From positions 1 through 5,538 of the forward strand of contig JAUUYW010000238.1 in assembly GCA_030590265.1 (NCBI GenBank): a stretch of 5,538 bases of DNA. Direction: 5' to 3'. Position numbers and translations under genes: made by a program. The stretch is from Candidatus Krumholzibacteriia bacterium (GTDB lineage: Bacteria; Krumholzibacteriota; Krumholzibacteriia; LZORAL124-64-63). The notes beneath the pieces are model-generated. The model worked only from the letters and a program-made list of their open reading frames with translations. It did not search any database and was not told the origin of the DNA. Each line of letters opens with the position of its first letter. Positions within the stretch are counted from its first letter, which is position 1. Positions 1 through 5,538 of the stretch are shown here, piece by piece.

Positions 1-2360
1 ACTCGCAAGGTGCGCAGAAATCCTGAATTCTCCTGAACATACGCCACCCACTTGCCGTCAGGCGAGTAACTACCGTTGGTCTGGATGCCTTCGGTGGCTA
101 TAAAATCGTGCACCGATCCGGTGGCCAGATCCATCTCGAGAAGGTCCCAGAAAGTGCTGTCTCGGAAAGCCGAAATCATAAGTCGCTGTCCATCCGGGGA
201 GACCGATCTGGGAATCATGAAATAATTATCCTGGTAGAGATTAACAATGTCATCTGCACGATCATAGCGTTGCCGGGCGATGGTGTAGATGCCGTTAATG
301 TCAACATAAGACCAGAACAGGAATTGGGAATCAGGGCTCCAGGCCCCTAGATATTCGGTGGCGTTGGAAAAACCATGGGGGGTGGCCAAACCAGATTTCG
401 GGTCGATCATTTGCACCGATGATTTCCCTTTTTGGGTGGTGATGACTGCCAGCAGGCGGCCATCGGGGGAGAGCCGAGGCATGGCGTAATCGCCTTGCTC
501 GCTGATTTCGGTCACGGCCCCGGTTGTCATGTCCATGGTTGCTACACGAACGATTCCTTGGTTGCCCGCCGGCGCGTAAAGCAGGCTTCCGTTGGCCGAG
601 ATGTCATAATAGGCAGCGCCGTCATGATTCTGTTGGTCGACCACAAAGGTGCGCACATCCTCAAGCACGGGGGCGGCCAGACCATGAGTGGTTTGGGTGG
701 CCAAATCAAAACCGATGGCGAACAGGGTGCGCTCACGGGCAAAAATCAGGTGGCCAGAGCGCGCGTAGCGGGGATAGGAACCGCCGCTGAAGACAGTCTT
801 GCGCTCACCTGTCTGCAGATCGGCGACAACCAGATCGCTTTGGTCGTAGGAACGTCCGAGGCGCTGGGATTGAAAAAGCACGTGGCGGCCACCAGGCAAC
901 ACATGCGGCCAACGATGGGTGCGTTCGTTGGTGGCGGAATCCAGTTGAGTCAATTCCCGGGTGGAATTATCCGTCAAGGAGATGACCGTTAGCCCAGTGT
1001 GGTATGAAGGCGAAACAACGAGGGAAGTTTCGTCGACCCAGGACAATCCCCGTGGGTTGTCAGCACGAATGATGCCGATGGGGGACCCACCTTCAAAAGC
1101 CACTCGCATAATTTGGTCGATGGTGGCGAAGGCTATCCATTCGCCATCAGGTGAAAAAACCGGGGAAATGGCTCCTCGGGTGCCTTCCAGTTTGCGAACT
1201 TCGCGCTTGGCCAGATCTTTGGCGTAAAGAAAGTTGTCCTCTGCCAGATAGACAATGCGATTGCCCTGGGGCCCAAGAACGGCCAGGTTACCCGTGTTCA
1301 CTTGAGGGCGTATCAAATTGGGCAGGTGCAAGTCGACATTGAGGGACACCGCTGGCGAAGGTGTGCTCCCGGCCTCTTGGAGTTGCAGGCCAAAGTACCC
1401 CGTGGCGACCAACGCGAGCACGGTTACTGCCCAAGGCAGCCAACGCCGCGTTGTGCCTGACGAAGCAATCAGCACTTCTCCTGACAATGGCGTATGCATT
1501 GTGGTCGGATCACGGTCCCAGCGTTCCAGGCGCACACGAGCTTCTCCGATATCGCGAAGGCGGCGGCGCTGGTCCCGTTCCAGACATCGTGTGATCAAAC
1601 GTTTCACTTCCGAGGGAGTATCCTCGGGAAGTTGATCGAAATCAGGGTCGGCGCGAAGGATTGCAGCCAAGGTATCGCTGGCTGTTTCGCCCAGGAACAG
1701 CCTGTCGCCGGTGAGCATTTCCCATAGCAGCACCCCAAAGGCCCACAAGTCGGAGCGGCGGTCCACGGCTTTGCCACGGGCCTGTTCAGGGCTCATGTAG
1801 GCCGCGGTGCCCATGATAACACCGGCCTGGGTCATGGCTGCGGTCATGGTTGGTCCGGTATCAGCGATGGATTCGTTCACACCTTCACCTTGGAAGGCGC
1901 GTGCCAGACCAAAGTCGAGAATTTTCACACGGCCGTCGGGGGTGAGCATTATGTTGGCGGGTTTCAGATCGCGGTGCACGATGCCGTTTTCGTGGGCTTC
2001 TTCGAGGCCGTCGGCTATTTGCCGGGCTATGTCCAGTGATTCTTTCAGGGTGATCGGACCATTGGCCAGCATCTGTTCCAGGGATTCGCCCTTGACCAAT
2101 TCCATGACCAAAAAGTGGTGGCCTTCGATGTCTTCGAACCCAAACAGACCGGCGATGTTGGCGTGGTTCAGAGCGGCCAGAGTGAGGGCTTCGCGGCGGA
2201 AACGAGCCACTCGGTCGGGGTCGTGGGACATCTGGGATGGCAAAACCTTGATGGCGACATCGCGTTTGAGTTTGGTGTCCTGGGCAAGATAGACCTCGCC
2301 CATGCCGCCTTTGCCCAGCAGAGAGATTATTTTGAATTGGTTGAGTGTCTTGCCTAGCAC
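1..2360 (-). CDS. Membrane-anchored Ser/Thr protein kinase with C-terminal PD40/TolB-like beta-propeller (kinase 1, 3' end outside window)
   Basis: I translated this frame by hand; it is open from a GTG at 2360 to the left edge (786 codons, no stop). The kinase domain covers about residues 9-275: glycine loop G16-K-G-G-M-G21, ATP-binding lysine K38 in VAIK, helix-C glutamate E57, catalytic HRDLKPAN at 129-136 (D131, N136), DFG at 149-151, SPE (in place of APE) at 190-192, and D204 in DLWAFG. All catalytic residues are present, so it should be active. A hydrophobic stretch at about 307-325, after two arginines, is the single predicted membrane helix. From about 335 on it is propeller, with SPDG motifs at 403-406, 631-634, 721-724 and 766-769, and SPDS at 675-678. 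Family knowledge suggests a cytoplasmic kinase with an extracytoplasmic sensor. Aligned to kinase 2, about 120 C-terminal residues (roughly two blades) are missing. It lies 21 bases downstream of kinase 2 and is probably cotranscribed. Ligand and substrates are unknown. Confidence 0.93.
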   Translation of the reverse strand, partial: MLGKTLNQFKIISLLGKGGMGEVYLAQDTKLKRDVAIKVLPSQMSHDPDRVARFRREALTLAALNHANIAGLFGFEDIEGHHFLVMELVKGESLEQMLANGPITLKESLDIARQIADGLEEAHENGIVHRDLKPANIMLTPDGRVKILDFGLARAFQGEGVNESIADTGPTMTAAMTQAGVIMGTAAYMSPEQARGKAVDRRSDLWAFGVLLWEMLTGDRLFLGETASDTLAAILRADPDFDQLPEDTPSEVKRLITRCLERDQRRRLRDIGEARVRLERWDRDPTTMHTPLSGEVLIASSGTTRRWLPWAVTVLALVATGYFGLQLQEAGSTPSPAVSLNVDLHLPNLIRPQVNTGNLAVLGPQGNRIVYLAEDNFLYAKDLAKREVRKLEGTRGAISPVFSPDGEWIAFATIDQIMRVAFEGGSPIGIIRADNPRGLSWVDETSLVVSPSYHTGLTVISLTDNSTRELTQLDSATNERTHRWPHVLPGGRHVLFQSQRLGRSYDQSDLVVADLQTGERKTVFSGGSYPRYARSGHLIFARERTLFAIGFDLATQTTHGLAAPVLEDVRTFVVDQQNHDGAAYYDISANGSLLYAPAGNQGIVRVATMDMTTGAVTEISEQGDYAMPRLSPDGRLLAVITTQKGKSSVQMIDPKSGLATPHGFSNATEYLGAWSPDSQFLFWSYVDINGIYTIARQRYDRADDIVNLYQDNYFMIPRSVSPDGQRLMISAFRDSTFWDLLEMDLATGSVHDFIATEGIQTNGSYSPDGKWVAYVQENSGFLRTLR

Positions 2361-2366
2361 TTGGGG

Positions 2367-2372
2367 CTCCTT
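2367..2372 (-). promoter_or_regulatory. Ribosome binding site of kinase 1
   Basis: On the minus strand the hexamer AAGGAG sits six bases before the GTG at 2360. It decides the start: no ATG lies nearby in frame until the methionine of the glycine loop (residue 20), which would destroy the ATP-binding fold. The site lies in the 21-base gap after the TGA of kinase 2, an arrangement that permits translational coupling or reinitiation. Confidence 0.85.
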
Positions 2373-2381
2373 AAACGAAAA

Positions 2382-5054
2382 TCATTTCAATTCAGAAAAC
2401 CAGTTCACCACAATACGCAAAGTATGTGGTTGGGAATTGTTTGGTATGTGGGCAAACAGGAAATGCTGAGAGTCCGGGGTGGGGGAAAAGGCCATTTCAT
2501 CTGGGATGGAAAAGGGGCTCAATTCGCCCCAAAGGGTCTTCGGCCGTTCTACGACCAGATCGGTTTCACTGGAGCGGTCAAGATTGACTGTGGCTGCCAT
2601 CATGGTCGAATTATTTTTGAAGTACAACTCGTCACCAGTGGAGGACCAAACCGGTTTACTGCCCCCAGCAAGGGAAACCTGAACGCGCGAACCCCCGTCG
2701 GGAAAAGGCATGGCGTAAATTTCATACTGACCGCTTTCGTTGCTATGGTAAGCCAGCCAGCGTCCATCAGGTGAGACGGTTCCCTCAGCTTCCTGGTAAA
2801 TTGTTTGAAGAAAAAGACGGGGCTCTCCTTCTGCATCCAGGGGCAGTAGCCAAATATCCCCCCGGGTGTTGGCTGAGCTTTCAGTATAGACCAGCCACTT
2901 CCCATCTGGAGACACACTTGTCGGCAACGTGTCTACGGGCTTCTTTAACAGCAGTTGGGTGTCGCCTGAGCCATCAGCCGGTCGTTGGTAGATGGTGTAC
3001 TGAGGTTCTTCGCCGTTGTAAATTACTGTGCGGCCGTCTGGTGTCCAGATGGGGTTGAGATAGCTGGTGGGAGAAAAAGTGAAACGCGAGGAGGTGCCTC
3101 GTTCAATATCATGAATCCAGATGTCGGTGTTGTGGTTGTCGGAAATGGAAACAGCGATACGGCTGCCATCGGGTGATAACCTGGGATTGGAATAATGGCG
3201 TGCTGGTAGATCAATGGCAATCAAGTCTCCCTGGCGATCGACCCAGGTCAAATTGCTAGGTGCGTTGATCACCGAGGCAGGAGCGTAGACCATGGTTCCG
3301 TTGGCACCAAAACCCAAGGGTGAAAAACCGTCGCTGACTTCCAGGAAAACGTCTTCAAGAATGGGTTCGGCACTGCCGGTGACGGCTATTTTCCGGTGAT
3401 CAAAAGGCACTGACATCAATTTGCCATTGCGAACATAGAGCAGATGTCCCGTAGGTGCCCAACGGCCGAAGGAGCCTCCTTCAACCAGAACCCGCTTTTC
3501 ACCACTTTTGAGGGAAAAGGCCATAATGCGTGCGTTCTCAATGGGCGTGGAGTAACCGGTGTAGATGATCCAATCCTGGTCTGGCAAAACCTGTGGCCAC
3601 CAATGCCCTAATTCATGATGGACCGGATCGGGTGTGGTCAAGTTCTGGGGTTGGCCTCCGGCTGCTGGAACAATAAAAAGTCCACTGGCATAGGAGTTGG
3701 TAAAAATGATGCGATCATCTTTTGTCCACGCTCCACCCCCCCACCAGGCTTCGCACAATTTGATGGGGGAGCCGCCGTTCAGGGAGACTTTCTGCAAATT
3801 GGACCCGCTAGTGAAGCCCAACCATTGGCCATCAGGTGAAAAAAATGGTGACTGGCCATTTTCTGTTCCTGGAATTGGAACCAGGGTTTGGTTGTCCATG
3901 GTGCGCAAATAAAGTTGATAGCCTGTGGGTGTAATGAGGGAAATAACAAAAGAATCGCCTGATGGTGAAACGGCCAAAACCTGGCGGTCTCCTTCAATCC
4001 ATTGGCCCTCGGGCAATGTCAGATTGAATCGGATTGGACTGGGGGCAACGGGAACGTCGATATTTAAGAACTGCCAACCCAAGATCATGGCCACCACTGC
4101 CATAAAAGTTGCGGCAATCCAACCAGTCCAGGCTTTTCTTGACCCACCAGTGCTCATGGGCGCGATGCTGCCCTCGGCAGGTTCATAGGCCGAGGTGCCG
4201 TCCTTCAATATTTCTTCCATCACAATGCGGGCATCGGCCATGTGGTGCATGCGCTGGCGCTTGTCACGTTGGAGACAGCGTTGGAGCAGGCGCCGCAAAC
4301 TTGGCGGCATGTCCGTTGGCAGTGCAGACCAATCGGGATCACTGCGCAGAACCATGGCGAGAGTGTCGCTGGTGGTTTCACCGGCAAATAGGCGCCGACC
4401 GGCCAGTAATTCCCAAAGAATCACGCCAAAGGCCCAGATGTCAGTGCGCGAGTCGACCTCATAACCACGGGCCTGTTCAGGACTCATGTAGGCGGCCGTG
4501 CCAAGGACAACACCTGCCTGAGTCATGGCTGCCGTCATGGTGGGAGAGGTGCCTGGTTCGGTGGTAGCTTCATCCTCGTCCTGGTAGGCTCGGGCCAAAC
4601 CAAAATCGAGGATCTTGATGTGCCCGTCTGAGCTCAACTTCACATTGGCGGGTTTGAGATCGCGATGAACAATTCCTTTGGTGTGGGCCTCTTCCAATCC
4701 AGCAGCAATTTGAATTGCAACGGCGAGGGCTTCGTCGGTTGGCATGTTGCCCCGACTGATGCGAGCCTCCAGGGTCTCACCGGGTGCCATTTCCATGGCC
4801 AGGAAAATTATGTCGCGGTCGTTTTCAAGTCCATGAATGGCAGCGATATTGGTGTGGTTCAGGGCGGCCAAAACTTTGGCCTCCCGGCGAAAGCGTGCCA
4901 GGCGTTCGGGATCTGTGGAAAAGTCACTGGGCAGAACCTTTACGGCCACTTCACGGTCCAGGCGAGTGTCGCGGGCGCTAAAAACCTCACCCATGGCGCC
5001 ACTCCCGATAGGAGCAATGATTTCGTAGTGCGCAAATGTATCGCCAGGATTCAC
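2382..5054 (-). CDS. Membrane-anchored Ser/Thr protein kinase with C-terminal PD40/TolB-like beta-propeller (kinase 2, complete)
   Basis: This is a complete 890-residue protein starting with GTG. The kinase domain covers about residues 10-280: glycine loop G17-S-G-A-M-G22, K39 in VAVK, helix-C E58, HRDLKPAN at 130-137 (D132, N137), DFG at 150-152, SPE at 191-193 and D205 in DIWAFG. All catalytic residues are intact. The segment between DFG and SPE is long and rich in Thr, with a TMTAAMTQAG core at 172-181, a plausible autophosphorylation region. A linker at about 281-308 leads to one hydrophobic helix at about 309-330, then a roughly 555-residue beta-propeller region. Its blade motifs include SPSG 363-366, SPDG 406-409, SPDG 627-630, TPDG 671-674, SPDG 715-718 and SPDG 761-764; the layout fits two propeller-like modules, about 340-595 and 596-890. 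Known relatives phosphorylate proteins on Ser/Thr; the external sensing role is inferred. It is first in a likely two-gene operon with kinase 1 and is divergent from kinase 3. No TPR or PASTA repeats are seen. Confidence 0.96.
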   Translation of the reverse strand: MNPGDTFAHYEIIAPIGSGAMGEVFSARDTRLDREVAVKVLPSDFSTDPERLARFRREAKVLAALNHTNIAAIHGLENDRDIIFLAMEMAPGETLEARISRGNMPTDEALAVAIQIAAGLEEAHTKGIVHRDLKPANVKLSSDGHIKILDFGLARAYQDEDEATTEPGTSPTMTAAMTQAGVVLGTAAYMSPEQARGYEVDSRTDIWAFGVILWELLAGRRLFAGETTSDTLAMVLRSDPDWSALPTDMPPSLRRLLQRCLQRDKRQRMHHMADARIVMEEILKDGTSAYEPAEGSIAPMSTGGSRKAWTGWIAATFMAVVAMILGWQFLNIDVPVAPSPIRFNLTLPEGQWIEGDRQVLAVSPSGDSFVISLITPTGYQLYLRTMDNQTLVPIPGTENGQSPFFSPDGQWLGFTSGSNLQKVSLNGGSPIKLCEAWWGGGAWTKDDRIIFTNSYASGLFIVPAAGGQPQNLTTPDPVHHELGHWWPQVLPDQDWIIYTGYSTPIENARIMAFSLKSGEKRVLVEGGSFGRWAPTGHLLYVRNGKLMSVPFDHRKIAVTGSAEPILEDVFLEVSDGFSPLGFGANGTMVYAPASVINAPSNLTWVDRQGDLIAIDLPARHYSNPRLSPDGSRIAVSISDNHNTDIWIHDIERGTSSRFTFSPTSYLNPIWTPDGRTVIYNGEEPQYTIYQRPADGSGDTQLLLKKPVDTLPTSVSPDGKWLVYTESSANTRGDIWLLPLDAEGEPRLFLQTIYQEAEGTVSPDGRWLAYHSNESGQYEIYAMPFPDGGSRVQVSLAGGSKPVWSSTGDELYFKNNSTMMAATVNLDRSSETDLVVERPKTLWGELSPFSIPDEMAFSPTPDSQHFLFAHIPNNSQPHTLRIVVNWFSELK

Positions 5055-5059
5055 GAAGG

Positions 5060-5064
5060 CTCCT
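5060..5064 (-). promoter_or_regulatory. Ribosome binding site of kinase 2
   Basis: AGGAG on the minus strand lies five bases before the GTG at 5054 and supports that start. The first in-frame ATG is codon 21, inside the glycine loop, so a later start would break the kinase domain. Confidence 0.85.
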
Positions 5065-5111
5065 GAAATTAAGATGGTAACGTGGAAGGGAGACTTGATT
5101 AATATAATTCA

Positions 5112-5125
5112 AATAAGATCTTATT
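5112..5125. repeat. Perfect 14-bp palindrome, candidate operator
   Basis: The sequence AATAAGATCTTATT reads the same on both strands. It is in the AT-rich divergent spacer, four bases from the TATAAT hexamer at 5103-5108 and about 57 bases upstream of the kinase 2 start. Its size and position suit a binding site for a dimeric regulator that could affect one or both directions. The composition is simple and AT-rich, so chance is a real alternative. No regulator gene is in the window. Confidence 0.35.
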
Positions 5126-5144
5126 GCTCTGAATTAATGCATAA

Positions 5145-5170
5145 GCCTGGGTTTATTAAATAACCGGGGC
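5145..5170 (+). other. Possible hairpin in the leader of kinase 3
   Basis: Bases 5145-5153 can pair with 5162-5170: seven Watson-Crick pairs, one T-G wobble and one G-G mismatch, around an eight-base AT-only loop (5154-5161). It has no following T-run and lies about 100 bases before the kinase 3 start, so it does not look like an intrinsic terminator. If transcription of kinase 3 starts upstream of 5145, it would lie in the 5' leader; otherwise it may mean nothing. Confidence 0.25.
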
Positions 5171-5260
5171 AATATTGGGGCGAATGTGTATATTGAAGGC
5201 AAAATTAATCTTCTTTCGAACTCGTTAACGGTTGCCCCATCAGGTTTGGGCATTGCTTTC

Positions 5261-5265
5261 AGGAG
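5261..5265 (+). promoter_or_regulatory. Ribosome binding site of kinase 3
   Basis: AGGAG is followed after eight bases by the GTG at 5274. The next in-frame ATG is codon 20, within the glycine loop, so the GTG is the sensible start. Confidence 0.82.
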
Positions 5266-5273
5266 TATCCGAC

Positions 5274-5538
5274 GTGATCGGCAAAACTATTGCACATTAC
5301 GACATCCTGTCCCTGCTTGGCCGTGGTGGCATGGGGGAAGTATACAGGGCTCGTGATACCAAGCTGGATCGAGAGGTGGCAGTCAAATTCCTGCCACCTG
5401 AATTGAAGGCTGATCCCAGTCGCAGGGAACGTTTTGAGCGGGAGGCCAAGGCCATTGCCGCCCTCAATCATCCGAACGTGGTGACCATTTTTTCAGTGGA
5501 AAAAGACCTGGATCATCCCTTTCTGGTCATGGAACTAG
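5274..5538 (+). CDS. Ser/Thr protein kinase, N-terminal fragment (kinase 3, 3' end outside window)
   Basis: Only the first 88 codons are visible, open to the right edge. They encode the start of a Hanks-type kinase N-lobe: glycine loop G16-R-G-G-M-G21 followed by EVYRARD, the ATP-binding lysine K38 in VAVK, helix-C glutamate E57 in FEREAK, the ALNHPNVV segment at 63-70 and the hinge approach FLVMEL at 83-88. The catalytic loop, DFG, any membrane helix and any sensor domain lie beyond the window, so the accessory domain cannot be named. The N-terminus (GKTIAHYDIL) is of the same subfamily as kinases 1 and 2, making a paralog likely; a C-terminal PD40 propeller or TPR array would be usual for it. 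It is transcribed away from kinase 2 and shares the 219-base spacer. Confidence 0.92.
   Translation, partial: MIGKTIAHYDILSLLGRGGMGEVYRARDTKLDREVAVKFLPPELKADPSRRERFEREAKAIAALNHPNVVTIFSVEKDLDHPFLVMEL

Larger units (their letters stand above)
5055..5273. promoter_or_regulatory. Divergent intergenic region between kinase 2 and kinase 3
   Basis: These 219 bases separate two genes that point away from each other, so promoters for both should lie here. The middle part (about 5095-5220) is clearly richer in A and T than the flanking genes. A TATAAT hexamer occurs on the plus strand at 5103-5108, and TATATT on the minus strand at 5106-5101, but neither has a good TTGACA-like partner at 16-18 bases, so I do not assign a promoter. 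The region also holds a 14-bp palindrome and a possible hairpin, listed separately. No coding frame is convincing here. Confidence 0.6.

Noticed and set aside
432..992. Plus-strand open frame of 186 codons opposite kinase 1
   Set aside because: It lies wholly antisense to the propeller of kinase 1, has no domain I recognise and no good ribosome binding site. The minus-strand frame has a coherent protein.
1139..1157. Recurring short string around catcaggtgaaaa (also near 3830-3842 and similar at 2766) as a dispersed DNA repeat
   Set aside because: Read on the minus strand, each encodes the SPDG-type blade motif, so the recurrence comes from protein repeats.
1807..2292. Plus-strand open frame of 161 codons opposite the kinase 1 catalytic domain
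   Set aside because: It is a shadow of the conserved kinase codons; its low-complexity Arg/Ser-rich product resembles the frame opposite the same part of kinase 2 (about 4837-5028), as expected from paralogous sense genes.
1..2360. Kinase 1 as a truncated or broken gene
   Set aside because: The frame is uninterrupted and all catalytic motifs are present; it ends only because the window ends.
2361..2381. Terminator or separate promoter between kinases 2 and 1
   Set aside because: Only 21 bases are available, with a ribosome binding site and no inverted repeat or T-run.
2361..2774. Plus-strand open frame of 137 codons starting in the gap between kinases 1 and 2
   Set aside because: Nearly all of it is antisense to the kinase 2 C-terminus, and its sequence shows no recognisable fold or family.
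5103..5108. TATAAT as a plus-strand -10 box for kinase 3
   Set aside because: No acceptable -35 hexamer lies 16-18 bases upstream, and it would give a leader of about 160 bases. AT-rich sequence yields such hexamers by chance.

Overview
The window holds three serine/threonine protein kinase genes of the bacterial PknB-like (Hanks-type) family and one intergenic region. Two are tandem genes on the minus strand: kinase 1 (minus, 1-2360, 3' end outside the window) and kinase 2 (minus, 2382-5054, complete, 890 codons). A third kinase gene begins on the plus strand at 5274 and runs off the right edge after 88 codons. Kinases 1 and 2 share one architecture: a cytoplasmic N-terminal kinase domain with all catalytic motifs intact, a short juxtamembrane linker, one predicted membrane helix, and a long C-terminal domain of repeated WD40-like/TolB-type (PD40) beta-propeller blades carrying SPDG-type motifs.

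Layout, left to right: kinase 1 fills 1-2360. A 21-base gap containing its ribosome binding site separates it from the stop codon of kinase 2, so the pair almost certainly forms one transcription unit, kinase 2 first. Bases 5055-5273 are an AT-rich divergent intergenic region that must hold the start signals for both directions. It contains a perfect 14-bp palindrome and a possible hairpin, but no convincing sigma-70 promoter. Kinase 3 starts at 5274. All three genes start with GTG behind a good AGGAG-type Shine-Dalgarno sequence.

Organism: a bacterium of moderate GC content (roughly 52-60% in the lines I counted). Kinase-membrane-PD40 fusions in multiple copies are typical of Acidobacteriota and also occur in Gemmatimonadota and several uncultured phyla of the FCB and related groups. 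I cannot fix the phylum from this window.

Functional reading (inference): kinases 1 and 2 are paralogous transmembrane receptor kinases whose catalytic halves and activation loops have stayed alike while their extracytoplasmic propellers diverged, suggesting different external inputs and similar intracellular outputs. No substrate, phosphatase or transcription factor gene is in view. I found no RNA gene, mobile element, CRISPR array or terminator. The window is best described as a small lineage-expanded kinase cluster, not as a demonstrably new system.
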